The translations under genes were made by a program, and so were the position numbers. From Bacteroidota bacterium (GTDB taxonomy: Bacteria > Bacteroidota > Bacteroidia > 2-12-FULL-35-15): a stretch of 43,036 nt of DNA. This document shows, in pieces, positions 25,595 through 35,427 of this stretch. Where the stretch lies: assembly GCA_023251805.1 (NCBI GenBank), contig JAHEYB010000024.1, positions 1 through 43,036 of the forward strand, written 5' to 3'. The notes beneath the pieces are model-generated. The model was not told the origin of the DNA. It saw nothing but the letters and a program-made list of their open reading frames with translations, and did no database searches. Numbering within the stretch: position 1 is the first letter of the stretch; every line of letters starts with the position of its first letter.

Positions 25595-27403
25595 TTAATA
25601 TTGGAATTTATTTAAATATGTTGCCCTATTTTTTAGCACTATAGTAAATATTGAACCTTTACCAGGAGTGCTTTTCAACTCAATTTCACCATCCAGTTTT
25701 TCAACGCACTTTTTTACAAGATACAAGCCCAAACCAGAGCCTTTTGAAGTTTCCACTGCTTTATAATACATATCAAAAATAAGCCCTTGTACCGAAGATT
25801 TTATCCCAATTCCATTATCTTCGATTATAATGTGAATATCATTTTTATCGTTCTCAAGCACATTAATTTTCAAAAATGCTTTCGGTTCGGAAACACTTTG
25901 GTATTTGATAGAATTCTCTATTAGGTTGTGTAAAATAGTTTCAATTAAAAATTTATTAGAATAAAAATTGTCAAACACTTTAATATTTGTTGTGATAGTA
26001 AGTAATTCATATCCTTTAAAATATTTGAATTCACTAAGCTTGGCTTCAATTAAATCTCTAAAATCAATCAAATCATCGAAACGTGCAGTGTCTTTTATTT
26101 TCATTGTTTTCACCAATTCCTTCAGCGTATCATCCAGCTTTTGAGTAGATGAGCCAATCATATTCATATACTCTTTTGCCAGCCCATCTTTAATTTCAAA
26201 ATTGCTGACGTTTACCAATCCAATAATAGATGCAAGTGGTCCGCGTAAATCATGAGATGCTTTGTAAATAAATATTTCCAGTTCATTGTTGCTTAAAATT
26301 AAATTTTCTTCCACTTGTTTTCTTGCACTAATATCAGAATGAATTCCAATAGAGCCCACAACTTTTCCATCTTTATCAAAAAACGGAGAGCCACCTACAA
26401 TTAACCATTTTTTTTCTCCTTTTTTGGTAGTCAATTGAATTTCGTAATGCTCCGAAAGCATTTGTTTTCGGGATTCTAATCTGCTTTTCATCCTAATCTG
26501 CTCCTCAAAGTTTGTAATAAACAATTTTGTTGCATTCTTTTCTTTCATTTCTTCAAAATCGTATCCTAATAAATTACAAAAAGCTGGATTGGCATATTTT
26601 ATTTTTTCATCCAAATCAACAATTAATATTCCCTCATTCATTGTTTTAACAATATCCTCCCAATGATGTTTAGGAGAAAAATCAAGCATGTGATATTTTT
26701 TAATTGCTACAAATGCTATAACAGAAAAAGCAGTAGTAAAAGTGGATGTAACAGGAATACCATTTATGTTAAATACTAATGGAAAAATAACTTCTACAGT
26801 TATTCCAATTATAGTGGGGATAGTAAAGCCAATAGCCAACAACAGTGATTGCTTATGCTCCAAAACCGGTTTGTCTTTTTTTAAGCAATGCAGCCACAAA
26901 AGGAAAAGTGTTATTATCCCCCCCACACTTATCCAAACAAGTATCGTCTCAGTAATAAACGTTGGTTTAGGATTCACAATCCAAAACCACGTATCAGAAG
27001 CCACAATTGTATACTCATCCAAATGAGCAACGTTACACACAAGAAAGATTATGAGAGGTAAAATTAGGATGATAAATAAAACATTCCAAGAAATTTTTTT
27101 ATCCAATTTTGTAAAATAAACTGCGAAAAGTAAGCCAAACAGTATAACAAAAAGAATAAAAAATAAAATTATTCTATTCCAAACCAAAGCCGCTTCGGGG
27201 TGGACGCTCAACTTCAAAAAGCCTTCGCACATTTGCCACATACCTAAGGAAAAAACATAAAAAGAAAAATAACCCGTGACTCTTGTTCTCTGAATTTTTA
27301 AAGATATGTACACGAAAATCCCTAGGTTGATGGCTACCGGGATAAAAGTCAGCAACAAAATCAACGTTCTACTGAAGTCTAACTGAAATAATTCTACATT
27401 CAT
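25595..27403 (-). CDS. Membrane histidine kinase with 7TM N-domain and PAS
   Basis: 602 residues. About seven hydrophobic segments (residues 10-245) form an N-terminal 7TM-like sensor. A PAS domain with PAC tail follows (about 255-375: MNEGILIVDLDEKIKYANPAFCNLLGYD, VGSIGIHSDISARKQ). The H-box SHDLRGPLASIIGL carries the phospho-accepting His (near 394). The ATPase has the N-box NLIENSIKYQ, DNGIGI and GSGLGLYLVKK. This is a complete orthodox sensor kinase with no receiver domain and no adjacent response regulator, so it is an orphan. The signal may be a small molecule in the membrane or cytoplasm. Confidence 0.92.
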   Translation of the reverse strand: MNVELFQLDFSRTLILLLTFIPVAINLGIFVYISLKIQRTRVTGYFSFYVFSLGMWQMCEGFLKLSVHPEAALVWNRIILFFILFVILFGLLFAVYFTKLDKKISWNVLFIILILPLIIFLVCNVAHLDEYTIVASDTWFWIVNPKPTFITETILVWISVGGIITLFLLWLHCLKKDKPVLEHKQSLLLAIGFTIPTIIGITVEVIFPLVFNINGIPVTSTFTTAFSVIAFVAIKKYHMLDFSPKHHWEDIVKTMNEGILIVDLDEKIKYANPAFCNLLGYDFEEMKEKNATKLFITNFEEQIRMKSRLESRKQMLSEHYEIQLTTKKGEKKWLIVGGSPFFDKDGKVVGSIGIHSDISARKQVEENLILSNNELEIFIYKASHDLRGPLASIIGLVNVSNFEIKDGLAKEYMNMIGSSTQKLDDTLKELVKTMKIKDTARFDDLIDFRDLIEAKLSEFKYFKGYELLTITTNIKVFDNFYSNKFLIETILHNLIENSIKYQSVSEPKAFLKINVLENDKNDIHIIIEDNGIGIKSSVQGLIFDMYYKAVETSKGSGLGLYLVKKCVEKLDGEIELKSTPGKGSIFTIVLKNRATYLNKFQY

Positions 27404-27539
27404 AACAGGAAATGGAAGTAGTGAAATGTATTTTAAAAACTCAATTTACAACAATTAATTTAATAGACAAATTTTACCCATACAATAAGTAGGCTTATGT
27501 AATAAAATCAACAATTTTGTTAATTAATGTTGTTTCAAT

Positions 27540-27574
27540 TTTGTGCTATTTAGATTGTATTTAAATTATCTTTG
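27540..27574 (+). promoter_or_regulatory. Probable promoter of the ECF sigma operon
   Basis: The -7 TATCTTTG (27567-27574) fits the consensus. A TTTG (27540-27543) lies 23 bp upstream, somewhat longer than the 18-19 bp spacing of other promoters in this window. The transcript would start near 27581, which supports the ATG at 27613 over the in-frame TTG at 27595. Confidence 0.5.
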
Positions 27575-27612
27575 AATAATAGAATAATTTATTTTTGTTG
27601 TCACAACTCCTT

Positions 27613-28158
27613 ATGGAGAGAAAAATTAAGTATACAGAAGAAGAATTGGTGTCTTTATTAAAAAATAAAGATGCTATTGCATACAATGTGTTGTACGACA
27701 ACTATTCTGCTTCTTTATATGGAATTATTTCAAGAATAATACCTGCAGAAGAAATTGCTCAAGATATTTTGCAGGATGTATTTGTAAAAATATGGAAGGC
27801 GATTGAACATTATGATAAGTCCAAGGGGCGATTATTCACTTGGATGTTAAACATTGCACGAAATTCGGCTATAGATTACTCTCGTTCCAAACAATTCAAG
27901 CTGGAAAATAAAATCCAAGACATCGATAATTCCGTTTATGAAGTAAATAAGCAGAAATCGAGTAGCTTTAATACCGATTTGATAGGGGTAAAAGAGGAGG
28001 TTATTAAATTAAAAGATGATTATCGTATTTTAATTGATTTGATTTATTTTAAAGGATTTACCCAAGAAGAAGCTGCCAAGGAGTTAAATATCCCTTTAGG
28101 AACAGTAAAAACAAGGGTAAGAGCGGCTATTATAGAACTTAGAAAAACATTGAAGTAA
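27613..28158 (+). CDS. ECF-type RNA polymerase sigma factor
   Basis: 181 residues from the ATG at 27613. Region 2 spans about 15-90 with AEEIAQDILQDVFVKIWKAI and RLFTWMLNIARNSAIDYSRSKQ. Region 4 spans about 130-181 with LIYFKGFTQEEAAKELNIPLGTVKTRVRAAIIELRK, a helix-turn-helix that contacts the -35 region. The linker between them is basic and glutamine rich. It directs RNA polymerase to a regulon controlled by the anti-sigma factor encoded one base downstream. It resembles sigma factors of the SigK/RskA type. The regulon cannot be read from this sequence. Confidence 0.93.
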   Translation: MERKIKYTEEELVSLLKNKDAIAYNVLYDNYSASLYGIISRIIPAEEIAQDILQDVFVKIWKAIEHYDKSKGRLFTWMLNIARNSAIDYSRSKQFKLENKIQDIDNSVYEVNKQKSSSFNTDLIGVKEEVIKLKDDYRILIDLIYFKGFTQEEAAKELNIPLGTVKTRVRAAIIELRKTLK

Positions 28159-28159
28159 A

Positions 28160-28939
28160 TTGACTGTTGAGGAATACATATCATCCGGCATTATTGAACG
28201 CTACATAGTGGGAGAGCTTTCTGAAAAGGAAAGAATCGATGTGGAAGCAATGGCTATGCAGTATCCCGAAGTGAAAGCCGAGATAGAGTTGACAGAAGCT
28301 ACACTCATGAATTTTGCATCAAAAACTCCTCCTGTTCGCTTAAAACAAAAAATTGCAGGGCGACTGGATATAAATACTGCAAAAGTGATTCCCTTAAACG
28401 AAAAGAAAAGTAGTTCATTGATGTGGCTGGTTGCTGCCTCTTTATTATTACTTGTTGGTAGTTCCATTTACAATGTCATTTTAACAACTAAATTATCTGA
28501 AACCGAAGATCAGTTGGCCGTAATAAACTCCCAAAATCAAAAATTTGTTAGTGATTTTGATGCTCAGTCGAAGTCTTATGGAGAAATGGCTCAGCAAATG
28601 GCTATTTTGATGAATCCCAACAATAACAAAGTAATGCTAAAAGGAATGGATATTGCTCCAACAGCATTGGCAATTGTTTATTGGAACAAACAAAATAAGG
28701 ATGTTTATATTAATGTAAATGCTTTACCATCAGCGGCAGATGGTATGCAATATCAACTTTGGGCGATTGTAGATGGAAAACCTGTAGATATTGGAATGCT
28801 GGATATGAACCCCGATTTACCACCTCTTCACAAAATGAAATCCATTAACGGGGCTCAGGCATTTGCAGTTACATTGGAGAAAAAAGGTGGAAGCCCCACT
28901 CCTAACATGAATGCGATGTATTTGATGGGGAATGTTTAA
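28160..28939 (+). CDS. RskA-type transmembrane anti-sigma factor
   Basis: 259 residues starting at TTG 28160, one base after the sigma stop. No other start is in frame until an internal ATG at about residue 30, which would cut into the conserved N-terminal helix (TVEEYISSGIIERYIVGELSEKERIDVEAMA). One transmembrane helix (about 93-110) separates the cytoplasmic sigma-binding part from the periplasmic RskA-like domain. That domain contains ALAIVYWNKQNKDVYINVNALP, YQLWAIVDGKPVDIGML and FAVTLEKKGGSPTPN. It should hold the sigma factor at the membrane until a signal triggers release. The tight spacing implies translational coupling. Confidence 0.88.
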   Translation: MTVEEYISSGIIERYIVGELSEKERIDVEAMAMQYPEVKAEIELTEATLMNFASKTPPVRLKQKIAGRLDINTAKVIPLNEKKSSSLMWLVAASLLLLVGSSIYNVILTTKLSETEDQLAVINSQNQKFVSDFDAQSKSYGEMAQQMAILMNPNNNKVMLKGMDIAPTALAIVYWNKQNKDVYINVNALPSAADGMQYQLWAIVDGKPVDIGMLDMNPDLPPLHKMKSINGAQAFAVTLEKKGGSPTPNMNAMYLMGNV

Positions 28940-28969
28940 GGAAATATATTTTTACAATTTATAATATTA

Positions 28970-29003
28970 AAAACCCCATCTAAATTAAATCAGATGGGGT
29001 TTT
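28970..29003. terminator. Bidirectional Rho-independent terminator
   Basis: A 12-bp stem (aaaaccccatct at 28970-28981 with agatggggtttt at 28992-29003) has A/T flanks on both sides. It ends the sigma/anti-sigma transcript and, on the other strand, the unit ending with the small ORF at 29044. Confidence 0.85.
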
Positions 29004-29043
29004 AAACTAATTAACAAAACTAAACAGGGTAAATAATATATCT

Positions 29044-29166
29044 TCAAAAGAAAAATATACATACTGTAGCAAGAAACAAAAGAGATACTACCCAAAAAAT
29101 AAGTCCTTGAAGTTGTTGTATCTCCGTAATTTTATAATTGCTAAATCTGCCAAACAAATTTTTCAT
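29044..29166 (-). CDS. Small single-helix membrane protein
   Basis: A 40-residue ORF that starts 5 bp after the stop of the large T9SS cargo gene, on the same strand. It begins MKNLFGRFSNYKITEIQQLQ and ends with a strongly hydrophobic stretch (GLIFWVVSLLFLATVCIFFF), a likely transmembrane helix. A terminator follows about 40 bp later. No family is recognised. The tight spacing and the clean soluble-then-hydrophobic pattern support it being a real small protein, although chance cannot be excluded for such a short frame. Confidence 0.5.
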   Translation of the reverse strand: MKNLFGRFSNYKITEIQQLQGLIFWVVSLLFLATVCIFFF

Positions 29167-29171
29167 ATATT

Positions 29172-32100
29172 TTATTTTTTCAGCATTATCTTTTGAGAAA
29201 TGGACTTATTCCCATTATTAATATTCAGAATATATATTCCACCAGACAGATTAAGTGCATCAAGTTGAATTTCATTATTCCCTTTGCTAGCAATAGCCTC
29301 TTTATTCAAAATAACTTTCCCAAGCACATCAATTATTTTGATAGCGTGTAATCCGGATGAAGATGCGTTATAAAAAACATTGATAAATTCTTCATTACTT
29401 GATAAATTTAAAATGGAAAAATTCTCTTCTACATCTTCACAGTTGATGGATACAAAATTATATGACCGAGTAGTGCCATCATAATCTGTTTGACTCAAAT
29501 AATAATATAAATTCCCTTCCAAAGGTGTGTTGTCTACCCATGAATAATTTTTAAGATTAGAAGATGTCCCTGCGCCATCAATTATAGCCATCTGCTGTAT
29601 ATTGGTACCATTACTCGTTCTTGAAATTGTAAAGTAATCGTTATTGGTTTCTGATGCAGTTGTCCAATTAATATATACTTTATTCTGATTACACTGAGCA
29701 GAAAAAGATACCAATTCAATTGGCAAAGGGGCTGTTGCGTAACTAGTTGAGCTAATCCTAAAAAACATTGTTCCTGTAGTTGAAAGATCGGCTACGGGTA
29801 TTAAAAACTTAATCACATTTCCTGTAACTCCTGAATTGGTGTATGCTTTTTCATAAAGTGTACCCTGACCAAAAGTTGTATTATCATCTAAAAGCAAACG
29901 TATTTTAGTTGGATCATTAACACCAACTCCCAATCCAAATCCACCTCCTAATCCAGGAACACGAGACATGTCAAATTCTATTTCAAGGTTTACCATATTC
30001 ATCATTGAGTGGCCTCCTGTAAGGTTAGTAGTTTGCACTCGATAAATCCTGTTTTGAAGAACCTCTAATGCTGTTCCTCCATGCGTGAGGAGCCCATAAG
30101 TTCCGCTAATAGTTCCGTTATTATGCCCCACTACTACATATGTATTATCACCTATAGCAGTTGGTACAGAAATCAAATCGTGCGCAATTGTAAAAGGCAT
30201 ATCGTTAGGTCCTGTAGCAGCCGGAACATTTATACTTTTTGATTTATTTTGTTGTAATCCTTCTACTGTTTCAGCCCCAATGCCTGTAACATCATTGTGA
30301 TAGCCTGAATTAGCTGTCCATATTGTAGCTCCCGAAGTGGAAGTATACGCTAGCGTTGTGGATCCATTTCCACCAAGCGTAATTCCATATTTTATTGCAA
30401 GGTAGGATTCTATTTTATTTGCCTGAGCAGTTGAAATGGCTCCTGAATAAGAAATAATTTCTGCAACAGGTCCCAACCAATCTCTTATCCTTCCATCAAA
30501 TGCAGGTAAATTATCATTTTGTCCACCCATAAAAACATTTACAGAACCTGTTCCACCACCCAATGCGGTAACAATATCAAAATTCCCTGAGTGTGGGGTA
30601 TTGTATGATGTTCCGGCAGGATCTCCATTCTTTCGCCATACACCGGCTGCCTGAAAAAACCCATTACCATATCCCAATTCGCCATACTGAGCAACAACAC
30701 CACCATTCTCTCCTCCATGAACTGCACAACCACCACATGGAAGACCAAGGGTTACAGCATCGTATGTTGCAAGATGAGTTGATTTTCTGGTAAGATTTGT
30801 TAACTGAGCTACCCAAAAAAACGATCTTAAATTCTGATTAGGAGTTCTTAAAAAATCTCCACCAGTTGGAGAACTAAGAGTAAAATTAATGTAAGGATTA
30901 AAATTATAGCCCGAAGAAACATAATCGGGGCTACCATTTACTGTAACACTTGTTGCAGCAGTGCTCTGGTCCGCCCAAGCTGTAACATTAGGTCCGGCAG
31001 TTGTTACACCCGATCCGGCTTTTAGCCACATTGTAATTCCTGTATTAATTCCACCGGGAGAAGGAGGACAAGCTATAATTGCTCGTGTTCCAACAGGATC
31101 ATTTGCAGTTACTGTTCTGGCAACTCCTCCGACCGTTATTGTGGTCGTAGGGCTTGCCAACAAACGGGCATCCACAGTATTGGAAATTGTTCCGGCTGTG
31201 TTCATGTCATACGCAATCCAAAAATAGTTTGTACCTGTAGCCAACGTTTGTGCACCATTTATAGTAATAGTTCCCGCCCCTACCGAAGTACCCGCTCCAT
31301 CAAATGCCCCTATGGCAGAAAAAGTAGAAGTCGTTCCCGTATAATAAATATGTATCAATGAAACATCTGCTGTTGGTGCAGTTCCTGTCATTACCATTTG
31401 CAATTGTGTGAGTGAAATTGGCGAGCAAGATCCAGATGTAACCACTTGCAGACTAACAATAGGCTGATTCACATCACATTTAGTTACTGTAGCTGTAGAT
31501 GCTTGGACAACAGTTGCCGAAGTAAAAGACATTGAACCTGCGCTTGGAGTAAAAGTATAAGACCTGCCACTGGCCGGAAAAGTTGCATTCGCATCATTGG
31601 TTGCAGCATTGCTGGATGTATTGGCAGAAGTAGTAACACTTTGGTAAGATGTGCTTGCGCTTGCAATACCTACAGAACCAGCAATTGGTGCAGCTCCTGT
31701 ATTGGCACCATAAACAATATCAATTACATTGGTAGTTTCATAGATTTTTACCTGAACTCTTTTTGTATACGCAGCGGCAGACTCTCCATAATTTCCATAA
31801 AGCCACTCTACTGTTAACACTCTATTGGGCGAACTTCCCGTAAGCAAATAATGAACTTTTCCTGTAGTACAAGTATGCATATCATCCCAAAATGGCATAA
31901 TGATAGGATAGGATGCACCTGCAATAGAATTGGAGAAAGATGTAGTTACCGCTGCAGCACCCAATCCCATTGCCCCATTTGAACTTGCAGAAAATTGCGT
32001 ATAGTTTGTACATGCAAAAGTAAATGTAAAACCAATGGCTGTTACTGCAGATGAAACATCGTCTTGAGCACTGGCAATTATCTGGGTACTTCCTGTCATT

Positions 32101-32207
32101 GTTGTCAATGCAGTACCTGTTGCAGTAGAAAATGTATATGCGCTTGCTTGAGAAAAAACGGCACTACGCGAAAAAACGAATAAGAAAATAATAATTATCC
32201 TAAACAT
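29172..32207 (-). CDS. Large T9SS-exported surface protein
   Basis: 1011 residues from the ATG at 32207. The in-frame ATG at 32249 lies only about 12 bases after the predicted transcript start and would precede a lysine-rich stretch, whereas MFRIIIIFLFVFSRSAVFSQ is a good signal peptide. A beta-rich N-terminal domain (about 20-225) has a Thr/Ser/Ala-rich sequence. Next is a BNR/neuraminidase-N-like segment (about 225-375), then a LamG-like part starting GGINTGITMWLKAGSGVT. The segment AQANKIESYLAIKYGITLG is typical of Bacteroidota surface proteins of this type. A C-terminal beta-domain (LPIELVSFSAQCNQNKVYINWTT) and a sorting tail (LSGGIYILNINNGNKSISQKIMLKK) end it. It is probably an adhesin or matrix protein; the ligand is unknown. 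Confidence 0.85.
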   Translation of the reverse strand: MFRIIIIFLFVFSRSAVFSQASAYTFSTATGTALTTMTGSTQIIASAQDDVSSAVTAIGFTFTFACTNYTQFSASSNGAMGLGAAAVTTSFSNSIAGASYPIIMPFWDDMHTCTTGKVHYLLTGSSPNRVLTVEWLYGNYGESAAAYTKRVQVKIYETTNVIDIVYGANTGAAPIAGSVGIASASTSYQSVTTSANTSSNAATNDANATFPASGRSYTFTPSAGSMSFTSATVVQASTATVTKCDVNQPIVSLQVVTSGSCSPISLTQLQMVMTGTAPTADVSLIHIYYTGTTSTFSAIGAFDGAGTSVGAGTITINGAQTLATGTNYFWIAYDMNTAGTISNTVDARLLASPTTTITVGGVARTVTANDPVGTRAIIACPPSPGGINTGITMWLKAGSGVTTAGPNVTAWADQSTAATSVTVNGSPDYVSSGYNFNPYINFTLSSPTGGDFLRTPNQNLRSFFWVAQLTNLTRKSTHLATYDAVTLGLPCGGCAVHGGENGGVVAQYGELGYGNGFFQAAGVWRKNGDPAGTSYNTPHSGNFDIVTALGGGTGSVNVFMGGQNDNLPAFDGRIRDWLGPVAEIISYSGAISTAQANKIESYLAIKYGITLGGNGSTTLAYTSTSGATIWTANSGYHNDVTGIGAETVEGLQQNKSKSINVPAATGPNDMPFTIAHDLISVPTAIGDNTYVVVGHNNGTISGTYGLLTHGGTALEVLQNRIYRVQTTNLTGGHSMMNMVNLEIEFDMSRVPGLGGGFGLGVGVNDPTKIRLLLDDNTTFGQGTLYEKAYTNSGVTGNVIKFLIPVADLSTTGTMFFRISSTSYATAPLPIELVSFSAQCNQNKVYINWTTASETNNDYFTISRTSNGTNIQQMAIIDGAGTSSNLKNYSWVDNTPLEGNLYYYLSQTDYDGTTRSYNFVSINCEDVEENFSILNLSSNEEFINVFYNASSSGLHAIKIIDVLGKVILNKEAIASKGNNEIQLDALNLSGGIYILNINNGNKSISQKIMLKK

Positions 32208-32267
32208 TTTTTTTTCTTCTTTTGAAGTAATTTTGAAGAAGCAATCCATGATTCATTTTTAGTTTTT

Positions 32268-32275
32268 CAAATATA
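32268..32275 (-). promoter_or_regulatory. -7 promoter element of the T9SS surface-protein gene
   Basis: TATATTTG on the minus strand, identical to three other -7 boxes in the window, but with no clear -33 TTTG at 18-19 bp. The rest of the gap up to the LytS-type kinase (32276-32452) holds no gene and only a weak TATCTTAG-like -7 candidate for that kinase, at about 32420. Confidence 0.5.
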
Positions 32276-32452
32276 TCTCATTATATGAAAAATAGGATGA
32301 TACATTTAATAAGTGGCAATTATTGGGAATAAGTGGTCAATAAAGAAAAATAGAAAGACGGTTATGGTATGTAAAAGTGAATTATATTTTTTTAAAGCTT
32401 AGAATAATATAAAGAATATTATCTTAGCCATAGATAAAAAACAGTGTTAGAA

Positions 32453-35425
32453 ATGAAATTCGCACATAAAATTTCATTATTCCTTTTTATTTCAGTTAGC
32501 TTATTTTCAACAGGACAGATAATTCCATTTATCTCCGAAAAGAGTTTAAGCCCGAGTGAAAAATATTCTGTTCAGGTATGGACTACAGAAAATGGGCTAC
32601 CACAAAATTCCATTAATGACATCATACAAACAAAAGATGGATACTTATGGTTAGCTACATTTGATGGATTGGTTCAATTCGATGGGATTAAATTTAAAAT
32701 ATTTCGTTCCTCTACAACTCCTGAACTTAAAACCAACGGAATAAAAAAATTATTTGTAGATAAATTAGACCGCCTGTGGATAATATCTTCAGATGGAAGG
32801 CTTTATTCATATTACAAAAACAAATTTCACTCTTATGATCTTCCTGAAAAAACATTAATTTATAGTAACATGATTACGAATTGGACACAAACCTCCATTC
32901 TTATAGCATGTGAAAACAATAAAATATATTCAATTGATAACAATGTCATCTCAGAATTTCGAGTACCGCTTTACATCCAACACTTAAATACTATTATTTC
33001 TAAATATGATGACCAACTATATATAGGAGCAAGTAATGGTTTATTCTCATTTAGTGGCAACATCTGGTATACTTTTCCTGAATTTAAAAATCAAATTATT
33101 TCCACATTCTATCGTTCTCCAAATAATGATATACTAACAGATATCGGAACCTATCTATTGGTAGTACATCCCAGGAACACTGAATTATTGAATTTACCAA
33201 TTTCTTTAAAAGAAATTGGCAATCACGGAATTGGATTCAATCAATTACAGCAAATGGTCATTTTATCTGAAAAAGGTTTATATACAATTGTAGAAAACAA
33301 AACAATACATACTTCGATTGAAAATGGACTTTCATCAAACGGAATTAGTTCGGTTTATGCTGACAAACAAAATAATTTTTGGGTAGGAACTTCTAATGGT
33401 GGTCTAAATAAATTGAAAGAAAAACTTTTTCATACCCTTTCCAAAGAAAATGGGATGAATGATGATGGAATAACCGGTTTGCTTCAAACTTCCAAAGGAA
33501 ATATTTTGTTAGCTAATAATTGTTCTGGTTTGAGTAATTATCTAAATAAAAAATTCGTTCCTAGTTTTCAGTCTGTTGAAGGTGATTGCTTATGGAGTTT
33601 AATGGAAGATAAAAATAAAAATATTTGGGTTGGTTCCTATGGAGATGGAATCGCTGTATTTAAAGAAAATAATGAGATAAAGCACTATCGCATCTCGGAA
33701 GGACTTTCATCAAATGTAGTTTTTGCTTTGTACACCGACTCAAAAAATATGATCTGGTGCGGAACTGACAAAGGTTTGTGTTTTTTGGAGAATGATAAAT
33801 TTGTACAACTAGATATTTCCTTTAAAAATACAATCACCTATATTTTTGAAGATCGCAACAAGCAGCTTTTTTTATGCTCCGATATTGGACTTGCTACCAT
33901 TCGTAATCAAAAAATTGTATTGTTACAAAACGGGGAATTGGGCAATACAAATCTGCGTTACATATATGAAGATAAAGAAGGCGTATTATGGCTTGGAACA
34001 CATGGTAGTGGGCTCATTCGGTTTAAAAATGGCAGCACATTTTCCTACACTTCAAAAAATGCTGCACTTGATAATAATGTTTGGAGCATTACCGAAGATA
34101 GCAAAGGTAATTTTTGGCTGCCTTCCAATTCTGGCATGTATGTTATTGAACGAAAGGAATTGAATGAATTTGCTGACGGAATAATTAACAATTTAAGTCC
34201 GATTTATTTATCAAAAGAAGACGGATTAAAAAGCAGTGAATTTAATGGTGGATTTCAGCCAACGGTTTTGCAAAACGAGATGCATGAATTATGGTTTCCT
34301 ACCGTAAAAGGTGTTGCTATTGCAAACCCTGCAAATTTAAAGCCTGTTGATTATTTCCCTCAGATAGTAATAGAAAAAATAGCGCTTGATGATGAACTTA
34401 TAACGCTTACTGATTCAATACTTACTTCGGTATCTTCTAACAGTTTGTTAATTTCTTTTAGTGCACCGTCTTTTATCAACCCATCAAAGTTAAATTTTCA
34501 ATACAAAATAGAAGGGATAGACAATTCATGGGTAGATATTGGTTCTGCCAGAGAATTAAAATTGAATTCAATCCCAAGCGGAAATCATATTTTACGCTTG
34601 AAAGTTGCCGGTAATATTAACAATAAAGAAACCAGCATCCTTTTGATAAAGCCACTACCAATATGGAAAGAGACAAAATTTATTACTGCATTAAGTTTTA
34701 TTTTTTTACTGATTGTGCTTATTGCAACAGTTGGAATAATTGGTGTGATAAGAAAAAGAGAAAGAAAAAAAACGCTTCTCAACAAGCAATATGCAAATAT
34801 TGAATTAAAGGCCCTGCAAGCTCAAATGAATCCGCATTTTATTTTTAATTGTCTGAATTCGATTCAACATTTTATTATTGTGAATGATGAAATTTCAGCC
34901 AATAAATACCTAAGTAAATTTTCAATGCTTATGCGTAAATTTCTTGAGCACTCAAAATTTAATACAATATCTCTTCATGAAGAGATTGAGCTTATCCGTT
35001 TATACATTGAGTTAGAAAATCTGCGCTTTAAGGAAGGCTTTGATTTGACTATGGAAATAGACCCTGCTATAGATAAGTACAATATTGAAATTCCAAGTAT
35101 GCTTTTTCACCCTTTTGTTGAAAATGCTATTAATCATGGTTTACTTAATCTTGATAGAAAAGGGAATTTGAAAATTATTTTTCGATTGGAAAAGCAATGC
35201 CTGCTCGGCATTATTGAAGATGATGGCATTGGTCGAAAAAAATCTTCCGAATTGCGTTCAGAGACAAGGAAAGATCATCAATCACGAGGAATGGAAATAA
35301 CCAAAGACCGCATTTCTGTTCTGAATAAAATGGAAAACACAAACATTGAAGTGGAGATAATTGACAAGACAAATGACACATATGGTTCCTCCGGGACACT
35401 AGTAATTATTAAAATTCCTATATAA
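32453..35425 (+). CDS. Beta-propeller sensor histidine kinase, LytS/His_kinase type
   Basis: 990 residues from the ATG at 32453; the upstream GTG at 32444 adds three residues before the signal peptide MKFAHKISLFLFISVSLFSTGQ. Periplasmic two-component-regulator propeller repeats run from about 35 to 620 (e.g. WTTENGLPQNSINDIIQTKDGYLWLATFDGL, WVGTSNGGLNKLKE, LWLGTHGSGLIRFKNG). A Y_Y_Y-type beta domain follows (about 640-735), then one transmembrane helix (about 743-766). The cytoplasmic kinase has LQAQMNPHFIFNCLNSIQHF (His795) and HPFVENAINHGL. It is of the LytS class, without a classical H-box. It is paired with the LytTR regulator two bases downstream. Confidence 0.93.
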   Translation: MKFAHKISLFLFISVSLFSTGQIIPFISEKSLSPSEKYSVQVWTTENGLPQNSINDIIQTKDGYLWLATFDGLVQFDGIKFKIFRSSTTPELKTNGIKKLFVDKLDRLWIISSDGRLYSYYKNKFHSYDLPEKTLIYSNMITNWTQTSILIACENNKIYSIDNNVISEFRVPLYIQHLNTIISKYDDQLYIGASNGLFSFSGNIWYTFPEFKNQIISTFYRSPNNDILTDIGTYLLVVHPRNTELLNLPISLKEIGNHGIGFNQLQQMVILSEKGLYTIVENKTIHTSIENGLSSNGISSVYADKQNNFWVGTSNGGLNKLKEKLFHTLSKENGMNDDGITGLLQTSKGNILLANNCSGLSNYLNKKFVPSFQSVEGDCLWSLMEDKNKNIWVGSYGDGIAVFKENNEIKHYRISEGLSSNVVFALYTDSKNMIWCGTDKGLCFLENDKFVQLDISFKNTITYIFEDRNKQLFLCSDIGLATIRNQKIVLLQNGELGNTNLRYIYEDKEGVLWLGTHGSGLIRFKNGSTFSYTSKNAALDNNVWSITEDSKGNFWLPSNSGMYVIERKELNEFADGIINNLSPIYLSKEDGLKSSEFNGGFQPTVLQNEMHELWFPTVKGVAIANPANLKPVDYFPQIVIEKIALDDELITLTDSILTSVSSNSLLISFSAPSFINPSKLNFQYKIEGIDNSWVDIGSARELKLNSIPSGNHILRLKVAGNINNKETSILLIKPLPIWKETKFITALSFIFLLIVLIATVGIIGVIRKRERKKTLLNKQYANIELKALQAQMNPHFIFNCLNSIQHFIIVNDEISANKYLSKFSMLMRKFLEHSKFNTISLHEEIELIRLYIELENLRFKEGFDLTMEIDPAIDKYNIEIPSMLFHPFVENAINHGLLNLDRKGNLKIIFRLEKQCLLGIIEDDGIGRKKSSELRSETRKDHQSRGMEITKDRISVLNKMENTNIEVEIIDKTNDTYGSSGTLVIIKIPI

Positions 35426-35427
35426 AA

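Noticed and set aside
30539-31666. Several ORFs within the T9SS cargo gene on both strands
   Set aside because: They overlap a continuous gene with clear domains and show biased shadow-frame composition (His, Gln or Val runs).
32208-32249. Longer N-terminus of the large T9SS cargo protein
   Set aside because: The added residues include charged Lys/Glu runs and the ATG is too near the predicted transcript start; the downstream ATG gives a clean signal peptide.
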